Shown in pieces: positions 26,772 to 33,921 of a DNA stretch of 38,789 bases (position 1 is its first letter; every line of letters starts with the position of its first letter). The notes under the pieces were generated by a model, which saw only the letters and a list, made by a program, of their open reading frames with translations, ran no database searches and was not told where the DNA came from. A program made the translations under genes and the position numbers. Source of the DNA: Lentimicrobiaceae bacterium (GTDB lineage Bacteria; Bacteroidota; Bacteroidia; Bacteroidales; P3); assembly GCA_022510485.1 (NCBI GenBank), contig JAFLTI010000008.1:1-38789 (forward strand). The letters are read 5' to 3'.

Positions 26772-28190
26772 TTAAAATTCAGCGTTCTGCGGAAAGCGGG
26801 GGAACGGAATCACATCGCGGATGTTGGTCATACCGGTAACGAACAGCAACAGGCGTTCAAAGCCTAAGCCGAAGCCGCTGTGGGGCGCGGTACCGAAGCG
26901 GCGGGTATCGAGATACCACCACATATCCTTGTCGGGAATATGACATTCGTTAATGCGGCGTTGCAGTTTTTCAAGGTCTTCTTCGCGCTGCGAACCGCCA
27001 ATGATTTCTCCGATTTGAGGAAAAAGCACGTCCATACCGCGCACGGTTTTGCCGTCGGCGTTCTGTTTCATATAAAACGCCTTGATGTCTTTGGGATAGT
27101 CGGTAATGATAACCGGTTTCTTATAGTGTTTTTCTACCAAATAGCGTTCGTGTTCGGATTGCAGGTCCATACCCCATTCAACGGGATAGTCGAATTTGGC
27201 GTTGGAAGCCTTTAGCACGTCTACCGCCTGAGTGTAGGTAATGCGTTCAAAGTGCATCTTGCCTACGTGTTCAAGCCGCGAGATAAGCTCCTTGTCGTAC
27301 ATATCGTTGAGAAAACGCAGGTCGTCCATACAGTGTTCGAGGGCGTGGGCGGTGAGATGCTTGAGAAAATCTTCCGCCAGATCCATATTGTCTTCTATTT
27401 CGTAGAACGCCATTTCGGGTTCGTTCATCCAAAATTCCGCCAAGTGGCGCGGCGTATTGGAGTTTTCGGCGCGGAAAGTGGGTCCGAAGGTGTAGATTTT
27501 AGAAAGAGCCATAGCACCCAATTCGCCTTCTAACTGACCCGAAACGGTAAGTTTGGTGGGCTTGCCGAAAAAGTCTTTGCTGTAGTCTATGGTGCCTTGG
27601 GGTGTTCTGGGAAGGTTTTCGAGCTCGAGGGTGCTTACCTGAAACATCTCGCCCGCTCCTTCGCAGTCGGAGCCGGTAATGATGGGCGTGTGCAGGTATA
27701 CAAAGCCACGTTCATGGTAAAACTTATGCAGGGCGTACGCCATTTCGTGGCGCAGGCGCAGCACGCAGCCAAAGGTGTTGGTGCGGGGGCGCAGGTGAGC
27801 TATCTCGCGCAGAAATTCCAACGAATGTCCTTTTTTCTGCAAGGGATAGGATTCGGGATCTGCCTGCCCGTACACTTCTATGTTCTTGGCTTGAATTTCC
27901 ACGTTCTGCCCTTTGCCCATCGACTTTACCAAAACCCCTTCAACGCAAAGGCAGGCTCCCGTGTTTATTTTTTTCATCAGTTCGTCGCTGAAACCATTGG
28001 AATTTTCTTCCGTTTGGAGTTCGGCAACTACTTGCAGGCTCTGCACGCAGGTGCCGTCGTTAAGGGCTATGAACGCCACATTCTTGTTGCCGCGCTTGGT
28101 TCTTACCCATCCTTTAACGCATACATTGCGGGTTTCGCCCTCCGCTAATGAAAGGCTTACCAGACTCTTGATTTCAACGTGTTTTAACAT
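26772..28190 (-). CDS. asnS: Asparagine--tRNA ligase
   Basis: A 472-residue class IIb aminoacyl-tRNA synthetase that charges tRNA-Asn with asparagine in the cytoplasm. Residues ~15-110 are the N-terminal OB-fold anticodon-binding domain ([20 protein letters not shown]). The catalytic domain shows motif 2, [11 protein letters not shown], with Arg240, and motif 3, [12 protein letters not shown], with Arg446. The residues [20 protein letters not shown] fit the asparaginyl rather than aspartyl enzyme. I start at 28190 because 29 further in-frame codons upstream only translate the tRNA-His gene and its terminator. Length agrees with the family, about 465. The gene begins 17 bases after an intrinsic terminator, with no promoter seen in between. 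Confidence 0.96.
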   Translation of the reverse strand: MLKHVEIKSLVSLSLAEGETRNVCVKGWVRTKRGNKNVAFIALNDGTCVQSLQVVAELQTEENSNGFSDELMKKINTGACLCVEGVLVKSMGKGQNVEIQAKNIEVYGQADPESYPLQKKGHSLEFLREIAHLRPRTNTFGCVLRLRHEMAYALHKFYHERGFVYLHTPIITGSDCEGAGEMFQVSTLELENLPRTPQGTIDYSKDFFGKPTKLTVSGQLEGELGAMALSKIYTFGPTFRAENSNTPRHLAEFWMNEPEMAFYEIEDNMDLAEDFLKHLTAHALEHCMDDLRFLNDMYDKELISRLEHVGKMHFERITYTQAVDVLKASNAKFDYPVEWGMDLQSEHERYLVEKHYKKPVIITDYPKDIKAFYMKQNADGKTVRGMDVLFPQIGEIIGGSQREEDLEKLQRRINECHIPDKDMWWYLDTRRFGTAPHSGFGLGFERLLLFVTGMTNIRDVIPFPRFPQNAEF

Positions 28191-28206
28191 CTTTTTGCTT
28201 TTTATG

Positions 28207-28232
28207 AAAAAAGGCCGTGTTTCCACAGCCTT
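28207..28232 (-). terminator. Intrinsic terminator after tRNA-His
   Basis: On the minus strand a 9-bp stem (AAGGCTGTG / CACGGCCTT, one G-U pair) with a GAAA tetraloop is followed by six Ts. It lies directly after the tRNA and ends 17 bases before the asnS start codon, so it may work as a partial terminator or attenuator for asnS. Confidence 0.85.
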
Positions 28233-28237
28233 TTCCG

Positions 28238-28312
28238 GGTGCAAGATGGGACTCGAACCCACGACCCTCGGAACCACAATCCGATGCTCTAACCAACTGA
28301 GCTACATGCACC
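28238..28312 (-). tRNA. tRNA-His (GTG)
   Basis: A full cloverleaf can be drawn: acceptor GTGCATG with CTTGCAC, D arm GCTC...GAGC, anticodon loop TTGTGGT with anticodon GTG (28277-28275), and a T arm with loop TTCGAGT. The extra G at -1 (28312) opposite C73 (28238) is the hallmark of tRNA-His. One acceptor pair, U6-U67, is mismatched. The 3' CCA is not encoded. The terminator at 28207-28232 follows. Confidence 0.96.
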
Positions 28313-28329
28313 ATCTTCCGCCTGCGACA

Positions 28330-28358
28330 CAAAGGCATCGCTTGAGCAGGGCGGCAAA
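28330..28358 (-). promoter_or_regulatory. Probable tRNA-His promoter
   Basis: On the minus strand TTTG (28358-28355) is followed 17 bases later by TGCCTTTG (28337-28330), one base off TAnnTTTG. It lies 17 bases before the tRNA. It is back to back with the promoter of the plus-strand oxidoreductase gene. Confidence 0.5.
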
Positions 28359-28391
28359 GTTACACAATCTCTTTTAATTTGCAAAAATGTG

Positions 28392-28423
28392 TTTCCTTTT
28401 TTCCGCTCAAAAAAGTACCTTTG
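28392..28423 (+). promoter_or_regulatory. Probable promoter of the pyruvate oxidoreductase gene
   Basis: TACCTTTG at 28416-28423 fits the -7 consensus exactly. TTTC at 28392-28395 stands 20 bases upstream in place of the -33 TTTG. The leader would be about 35 bases before the ATG at 28464. Confidence 0.65.
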
Positions 28424-28463
28424 CAGCTTGGTTTGCACGCAAAAAACAAAAACCTTATAAATC

Positions 28464-31400
28464 ATGGCAAAACAAAAGAAATTCATGACCTGTGACGGAA
28501 ATGAAGCCACGGCTTACATTGCCTCTATGTTCAGCGAGGTAGCCGCCATCTATCCTATCACACCCTCGTCGCCTATGGCAGAACACGTTGACGAATGGGC
28601 ATCCCAAGGCAGAACCAATATGTTCGGCGAAAAGGTACGTGTTATCGAAATGCAGTCGGAAGCCGGCGCCGCCGGTGCTGTTCACGGCTCTTTGCAGGCG
28701 GGTGCGCTCACTACCACCTACACCGCTTCGCAGGGCTTGCTGCTGATGATTCCCAATATGTACAAGATTGCCGGCGAACTGCTTCCGGGCGTGTTCCACG
28801 TATCCGCCCGCGCCTTGGCATCGCACGCGCTGTCTATCTTCGGCGACCATCAGGATATTTACGCCACCCGTCAAACCGGTTTTGCCTTTTTGGCGTCAGG
28901 TTCGGTGCAGGAATGTATGGACTTGGCTGGTGTGGCTCACCTTGCCGCTATCAAGAGCCGCGTTCCTTTCTGCCATTTCTTTGACGGTTTCCGCACCTCG
29001 CACGAAATTCAGAAAATCGAAGCCATCGATATGGAAGACCTCAAGGCTTTGGTAGATACCGATGCCTTGCAGGCTTACCGCGACCGCGCCCTCTGTCCCG
29101 AACATCCCGTAACGCGGGGCACGGCTCAGAACCCCGATGTTTATTTCCAAGCCCGCGAAGCCTGCAATCCTTACTATGATGCCGTTCCCGACATCGTAAA
29201 CGACTATATGCAGAAGATTTCGGCTCTTACGGGTCGCCAGTACAAGCCTTTTACCTATTACGGAGATCCCAATGCCGAATATGTAATCGTGGCTATGGGT
29301 TCCATTACCGATACCTTGATCGAGACCATCGACTATCTCGCCGCTCAGGGCAAAAAGAACGTGGGTTTGATAAGCGTTCACCTTTTCCGTCCTTTCAGCG
29401 CCAAATACCTGCTCGACGTGCTGCCTAAGACAGCCAAGCGTATCTGCGTGCTCGACCGCAGCAAGGAACCCGGTGCCGCCGGCGAAGCCTTGTATCTGGA
29501 TGTGGTGGAAGTGTTGAGCCATATCGCCAACCGTCCCGAAGTGTTCTGCGGCCGCTACGGTTTAAGCTCCAAAGACACCACCCCGGCTCACATGCTGGCG
29601 GTTATCGAAAACGTTCAGGCGGCAAAGCCTATGAACAAGTTTACCGTAGGCATCGTAGACGACCTTACCCATCTTTCTTTGCCTGTGCTGCCCGAAATCA
29701 ACACCAGCCCCGAAGGAACCTACGCCTGTAAGTTCTACGGCTTGGGCGCCGACGGTACGGTGGGTGCCAACAAGAACACCATTAAGATTATAGGCGGTAC
29801 CACCGACAAATACTGTCAGGCTTATTTTTCTTACGACAGTAAGAAATCGGGCGGTTTTACCTGCTCCCACCTGCGTTTTGGAGACAAGAAGATAAATTCT
29901 CCCTACCTCGTTACCACGCCCGACTTCGTGGCTTGCCACGTGGCGAACTATATTTTCAAATATCCCATGTTGCGCGGTCTTAAAAAAGGCGGCAACTTCT
30001 TGTTGAACTCTTGGTGGGATGTAGAAGAAACCAAACGCCAGCTGCCTAACGCTATGAAGAAATACTTGGCAGACAACGAAATTAACTTCTACATTATCAA
30101 CGCTACCAAGATTGCCGAAGAAATCGGTCTGGGCAACCGTACCAACACCATTCTGCAATCGGCTTTCTTTAAGATTTCGGGTGTGATTCCTTACGAAAAG
30201 GCGGTAGACGAAATGAAGAAGGCTATCGTTAAGTCGTATGGCAAGAAGGGCGAAAATGTGGTGAATATGAACTTTGCCGCCGTTGACCGGGGCGCCGACT
30301 ACGTAAAGGTAGAAATTCCCGCCGACTGGAAGAACCTGCAGGATGACGGCAAGATCGGTAAACGCGAAGGTGCCCGTCCCGACTTTATCAAGAATATTGT
30401 GGATGTGGTGAACGACCAAAAAGGCGACGACCTGCCGGTAAGCGCGTTTAAGGATATGGCAGACGGTACTTTCCCCAACGGTTGCGCCAAATACGAAAAA
30501 CGCGGTATCGCCAGCCACGTGCCGGCATGGGATGCTGCCAAGTGTATTCAGTGTAACCAATGTTCTTACGTTTGCCCCCACGCCGCTATCCGTCCTTTTG
30601 TAATGAACGAAAAGGAAATGGCTTCCCTGCCCGCCGGCACCGCCGCTATCAAGGCTATCGGCAAGGAATTTGAGGGTATGCAGTTCCGCGTTCAGGTAAG
30701 CGTGCTCGACTGTACGGGCTGCGGCAACTGTGTGGATGTATGTCCCGCCAAAGAAAAGGCTTTGGTAATGAAGCCGCTTATGGAACAGGAAGATCAGGCA
30801 TCGCTTTGGGATTATATGGTAGACAACATCACCACCAAAGCCAACTTGATTGAGGTTGCCAAGAGCGTTAAGAACAGCCAGTTCGCCCAACCTTTGTTTG
30901 AATTTTCGGGGGCTTGCGCCGGTTGTGGTGAAACGCCTTATATCAAATTGATTACCCAGTTGTTCGGCGACCGCATGATGGTGGCTAACGCTACCGGTTG
31001 CTCGTCTATCTACAGCGGTTCTTTCCCCTCCTCGCCTTACTGCACCAATGCTTGCGGTTGCGGTCCGGCTTGGGCTAACTCGCTCTTTGAAGACAATGCC
31101 GAATTCGGCTTGGGTATGGCTACGGCGGTTCGTCAGATGCGCGACAGGTTGCAGATGTATATGAATCAGGCTTTGGAAGATGCCAAATGCCCCGAAAACA
31201 TTAAGGAACTGTTCCGTTTCTGGATCGAAAACCGCGAAGATGCCGAAAAGACCAAGGAAGTTACTCCCAAAATCCGCGAAGCGCTCAAGGGTACGCAGTG
31301 TCCGGTTTGCAAGAACATTTTGGATATGAGCCAGTATCTTATCAAGCGTTCTCAATGGATCTTCGGTGGTGACGGCTGGGCTTACGATATCGGCTACGGC

Positions 31401-32018
31401 GGTCTTGACCACGTGCTGGCTTCGGGCGAAGATGTAAACGTTTTGGTTCTCGATACCGAAGTTTACTCCAACACCGGCGGTCAGGCGTCCAAGTCTACGC
31501 CTGTGGGTGCTATCGCTCAGTTTGCCGCCAGCGGTAAGCGTATCCGCAAAAAAGACCTCGGCGCCATTGCCATGACCTATGGCTACGTTTATGTGGCACA
31601 GGTGGCTATGGGTGCCAATCAGGCGCAATATCTCAAGGCTTTGCGTGAAGCCGAAGCGCATAAGGGTCCTTCGTTGATTATCGCCTACGCGCCCTGTATC
31701 AACCACGGTTTGAAAGCCGGTATGGGTCACAGCCAGTTAGAAGAAAAATTGGCGGTAGAATGTGGCTACTGGCACCTGTGGCGTTATAATCCGGCTTTGG
31801 CTGACGCGGGTCAAAACCCCTTCCAGCTCGACAGCAAGGAACCGGATTGGAGCAAGTTCAAAGACTTTATCAACGGCGAAGTTCGTTTCAACTCGCTTAA
31901 GAAACTCTTCCCCGCCGAAGCCGACCAACTGTTCCAAGCTTGTCAGGACAACGCGCAATGGCGCTACAACCAATACAAACGCTTTGCCGTAGACGACTGG
32001 TCTAACGCCAAGAAGTAG
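28464..32018 (+). CDS. nifJ: Pyruvate:ferredoxin (flavodoxin) oxidoreductase
   Basis: A 1184-residue single-chain enzyme that converts pyruvate and CoA to acetyl-CoA and CO2 and passes electrons to ferredoxin or flavodoxin in the cytoplasm. It is oxygen-sensitive and typical of anaerobic metabolism. The N-terminal domain has the family's YPITPSSPMAEHVDEWA. Two 4Fe-4S sites of the ferredoxin domain are complete: CIQCNQCSYVC (Cys 694, 697, 700, 704) and CTGCGNCVDVC (Cys 750, 753, 756, 760). A further cluster pair, CAGC (818, 821), opens the thiamine-diphosphate domain, whose motif runs GDGWAYDIGYGG (969-980) to NTGGQ (1003-1007). Length is normal, about 1170-1190. It has its own promoter and a strong terminator, so it is probably transcribed alone. 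Confidence 0.97.
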   Translation: MAKQKKFMTCDGNEATAYIASMFSEVAAIYPITPSSPMAEHVDEWASQGRTNMFGEKVRVIEMQSEAGAAGAVHGSLQAGALTTTYTASQGLLLMIPNMYKIAGELLPGVFHVSARALASHALSIFGDHQDIYATRQTGFAFLASGSVQECMDLAGVAHLAAIKSRVPFCHFFDGFRTSHEIQKIEAIDMEDLKALVDTDALQAYRDRALCPEHPVTRGTAQNPDVYFQAREACNPYYDAVPDIVNDYMQKISALTGRQYKPFTYYGDPNAEYVIVAMGSITDTLIETIDYLAAQGKKNVGLISVHLFRPFSAKYLLDVLPKTAKRICVLDRSKEPGAAGEALYLDVVEVLSHIANRPEVFCGRYGLSSKDTTPAHMLAVIENVQAAKPMNKFTVGIVDDLTHLSLPVLPEINTSPEGTYACKFYGLGADGTVGANKNTIKIIGGTTDKYCQAYFSYDSKKSGGFTCSHLRFGDKKINSPYLVTTPDFVACHVANYIFKYPMLRGLKKGGNFLLNSWWDVEETKRQLPNAMKKYLADNEINFYIINATKIAEEIGLGNRTNTILQSAFFKISGVIPYEKAVDEMKKAIVKSYGKKGENVVNMNFAAVDRGADYVKVEIPADWKNLQDDGKIGKREGARPDFIKNIVDVVNDQKGDDLPVSAFKDMADGTFPNGCAKYEKRGIASHVPAWDAAKCIQCNQCSYVCPHAAIRPFVMNEKEMASLPAGTAAIKAIGKEFEGMQFRVQVSVLDCTGCGNCVDVCPAKEKALVMKPLMEQEDQASLWDYMVDNITTKANLIEVAKSVKNSQFAQPLFEFSGACAGCGETPYIKLITQLFGDRMMVANATGCSSIYSGSFPSSPYCTNACGCGPAWANSLFEDNAEFGLGMATAVRQMRDRLQMYMNQALEDAKCPENIKELFRFWIENREDAEKTKEVTPKIREALKGTQCPVCKNILDMSQYLIKRSQWIFGGDGWAYDIGYGGLDHVLASGEDVNVLVLDTEVYSNTGGQASKSTPVGAIAQFAASGKRIRKKDLGAIAMTYGYVYVAQVAMGANQAQYLKALREAEAHKGPSLIIAYAPCINHGLKAGMGHSQLEEKLAVECGYWHLWRYNPALADAGQNPFQLDSKEPDWSKFKDFINGEVRFNSLKKLFPAEADQLFQACQDNAQWRYNQYKRFAVDDWSNAKK

Positions 32019-32049
32019 TTGAGGTTGTTTGACCTTCCGATTAAAGAGC

Positions 32050-32087
32050 AGCGGGGGCGACCGTAGGTCGCCCCCGCTTTTGTTTTT
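32050..32087 (+). terminator. Intrinsic terminator after the oxidoreductase gene
   Basis: A perfect 13-bp GC-rich stem, AGCGGGGGCGACC / GGTCGCCCCCGCT, with a 3-base loop is followed by TTTTGTTTTT. Confidence 0.92.
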
Positions 32088-32162
32088 ATACTAACATACT
32101 CATATACACGCACGGCTAAGCGCAGTCAGCAAACTTGCCGTATTATCTTGATAAAAGTGTAA

Positions 32163-32220
32163 TGCGCCGGAGCGCGCCTACAAGGTTTCGACGCTCGCCC
32201 ATCAAGCCCCCGCCGGCGCA
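32163..32220. repeat. Inverted repeat in spacer
   Basis: TGCGCCGG (32163-32170) and CCGGCGCA (32213-32220) are perfect arms 42 bases apart in an otherwise unassigned 230-base spacer (32088-32317). The GC-rich core differs from the AT-rich flanks and faintly resembles the hairpin blocks of the repeats at 157-1063. Function is unknown. Confidence 0.4.
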
Positions 32221-32277
32221 ATAGAAAACATCCCCTTATACGGAATAGCCACGATAAGCTTATAATAACTAAACAAG

Positions 32278-32310
32278 TTTGGTTTCTACCTTCGGTTTTG
32301 TGTATATTTA
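32278..32310 (+). promoter_or_regulatory. Probable promoter of the PP2C gene
   Basis: TTTG at 32278-32281 is followed 21 bases later by TATATTTA at 32303-32310, one base off TAnnTTTG. It ends only 7 bases before the ATG, so the message would be almost leaderless. Confidence 0.45.
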
Positions 32311-32317
32311 CAGCATT

Positions 32318-33067
32318 ATGAAAGCACAGTATTTTGCCCAGACAGATGTCGGGAGAGAGAGGAAAAAGAACGAAGATGCCTTTTTGTTGCAGGAGGTTTG
32401 GGATGGAACCCATCTGCTTGCCGTAGTTGCCGATGGAGTAGGGGGTTATAGGGGAGGCGATGTGGCGTCAAACTTGGCATGTAAATGCATAGGTGAACAC
32501 GTTAACGGTTCTCCCGTAAGCCTTGATAAGGCGGAGATTCTTCATGCCGCTGTTGTGTACGCCAATAATTCGATAATTACGCAGCAGAAAAACCCATGGC
32601 TCAGTCAAATGAAGACTGTTCTGACGGCTGTACTTATTGATGTAGAGGGCGGAGAAATGAATGTATGCCACGCTGGAGACACGCGCTTATATATGCTTAA
32701 AGACAATGTTTTAAGCAAAATAACCTCCGACCACTCGTATGTTGGACCTATGGAAGAATCGGGGGAACTTACCGAAGAACAGGCAATGAAGCATCCCAAA
32801 CGCAATATCATTACACGCTGTCTTGGAGATTCACAATTACAGATGAGCACAGAAGAGTATCTGCAAACGCACACACTGCAATTAAAGCCTTGTACGCTTT
32901 TGCTGTGTTCAGACGGATTATATGATATGGTACACTCCACCCGAACCAAAGCGATTCTGAGTGCACAGGAAACCGTAGAGGAACGCACGAGCCAATTGGT
33001 TCAAGCCGCCTTGGATGCCGGAGGAAAAGACAATATAACGGTGTGTGTAATTGATATAGCGCAGTAA
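32318..33067 (+). CDS. PP2C-family serine/threonine protein phosphatase
   Basis: A 249-residue soluble protein that should remove phosphate from Ser/Thr residues with two metal ions. The family motifs occur in order: TDVGRERKKNEDAF (metal ligands Asp10, Glu19, Asp20), VADGVGGYRGGD (Asp39), CHAGDTRLY (around 117-125), SDHSYV, RCLG, LLCSDGLYD (Asp199) and GGKDNITV (Asp238). The length and make-up match the small Stp/PrpC-like bacterial phosphatases, with no membrane segment or extra domain. The ATG at 32318 is preferred over an in-frame TTG 39 bases upstream, because the protein from the ATG begins at the conserved domain edge. No partner kinase is in the window. A TPR gene follows 59 bases later, probably in the same transcript. 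Confidence 0.94.
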   Translation: MKAQYFAQTDVGRERKKNEDAFLLQEVWDGTHLLAVVADGVGGYRGGDVASNLACKCIGEHVNGSPVSLDKAEILHAAVVYANNSIITQQKNPWLSQMKTVLTAVLIDVEGGEMNVCHAGDTRLYMLKDNVLSKITSDHSYVGPMEESGELTEEQAMKHPKRNIITRCLGDSQLQMSTEEYLQTHTLQLKPCTLLLCSDGLYDMVHSTRTKAILSAQETVEERTSQLVQAALDAGGKDNITVCVIDIAQ

Positions 33068-33126
33068 TGTAAGATTAGAAAAAGACTCGCCAATAATATT
33101 AATAAAAATGTATTAAATATACAGAT

Positions 33127-33819
33127 ATGACAACGTTTTTTTCAAACCAAGACGATCCTCAAAAAGAATGGTTGCGCATAAAAGAAGACTTGACTACGCT
33201 GCCGGAAGAAATAAGAGCGATTCTGTGCAAAGACATGGAAAAGATAGAGGCTCTTTTGCAAAAAGGCACAAAGCCTAATATCGACAAAGCTGTTGCTTTG
33301 ATGCAAAAAGAGCACTGTATTGATGATTTGGGTGTAAACGCCTCTCTTTGGTTTTGCCATATATCCATAGTGGCGGATTTTTATTGTTATCAGTCAGAAC
33401 ATTGTTTTTCTTATACGAACAGAGACGACTTAGAAATCGCGCTTGCCTGTATAGAAAAAGCCATAAATCTTAAACCCAAGGAATCAGATTATTATATGCA
33501 GAAAGCACGGATTTTATTTGCTTTTAACAGAAGAGAAGAAGCATACGCTTGTCAAGATCAAGCCATAAAGATAAGTCCACATAAAGCGACGCACTATGAG
33601 GAAAAAGGGTTTAATTTGTATTTAGAACACCGATACGAAGAATCTATTGCCTGTTTAGACAAGGCAATAGGGATAAATCCGAGAGAAGCGCGCTATTATT
33701 ACCAAAAGGCGAAGTGTTTTGAGTGGTTAAAGAAAGAAAAAGAGGCGAATTTTTATTTTAAAAAGGCTAGGTTTGTCGGCGGCGAAAACATGGACGATGT
33801 TTTTTTATCGCTTTTCTAA
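33127..33819 (+). CDS. TPR-repeat protein
   Basis: A 230-residue protein without signal peptide or membrane segment. Its C-terminal half is a run of tetratricopeptide repeats in 34-residue steps, about 86-119, 120-153, 154-187 and 188-221, with patterns such as DYYMQKARILFAFNRREEAY and HYEEKGFNLYLEHRYEESIA each ending in A-I-x-I-x-P. TPRs bind other proteins. The first ~85 residues are helical and unrecognised. The gene follows the PP2C gene on the same strand with no terminator between, so it may be a scaffold or substrate partner of the phosphatase. That is inference from position only. The region is AT-rich compared with the genes on either side. Confidence 0.85.
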   Translation: MTTFFSNQDDPQKEWLRIKEDLTTLPEEIRAILCKDMEKIEALLQKGTKPNIDKAVALMQKEHCIDDLGVNASLWFCHISIVADFYCYQSEHCFSYTNRDDLEIALACIEKAINLKPKESDYYMQKARILFAFNRREEAYACQDQAIKISPHKATHYEEKGFNLYLEHRYEESIACLDKAIGINPREARYYYQKAKCFEWLKKEKEANFYFKKARFVGGENMDDVFLSLF

Positions 33820-33831
33820 GCAAAAGATTTT

Positions 33832-33863
33832 CTTGGTTTCTGCTCTCAACTTTTGTATATTTG
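33832..33863 (+). promoter_or_regulatory. Probable promoter of the OB-fold/lamin-tail gene
   Basis: TATATTTG at 33856-33863 is an exact -7 box. CTTGG at 33832-33836 stands about 19 bases upstream as a weak -33 box. Confidence 0.6.
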
Positions 33864-33873
33864 TGGCAGTCTA

Positions 33874-33889
33874 TCCATTCACGAATGGA
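33874..33889 (+). promoter_or_regulatory. Leader hairpin
   Basis: TCCATTC and GAATGGA form a perfect 7-bp pair with a 2-base centre just downstream of the predicted transcription start. It could stabilise the message or be an operator. Confidence 0.4.
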
Positions 33890-33921
33890 AATAATTTATG
33901 CAATACTAAAATCTTAATGAT

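Noticed and set aside
28191-28277. Longer N-terminus for asnS
   Set aside because: The extra codons translate part of the tRNA-His gene and the terminator, and the normal family start is the ATG at 28190.
28238-28312. tRNA pseudogene because of the U6-U67 mismatch
   Set aside because: All other stems, the G-1/C73 identity pair, the anticodon loop and a strong terminator are intact, so a working tRNA-His is more likely.
29562-31730. 722-codon minus-strand open frame opposite the pyruvate oxidoreductase gene
   Set aside because: The plus-strand gene has complete iron-sulfur and thiamine motifs; the antisense product matches nothing recognisable and reflects codon bias.
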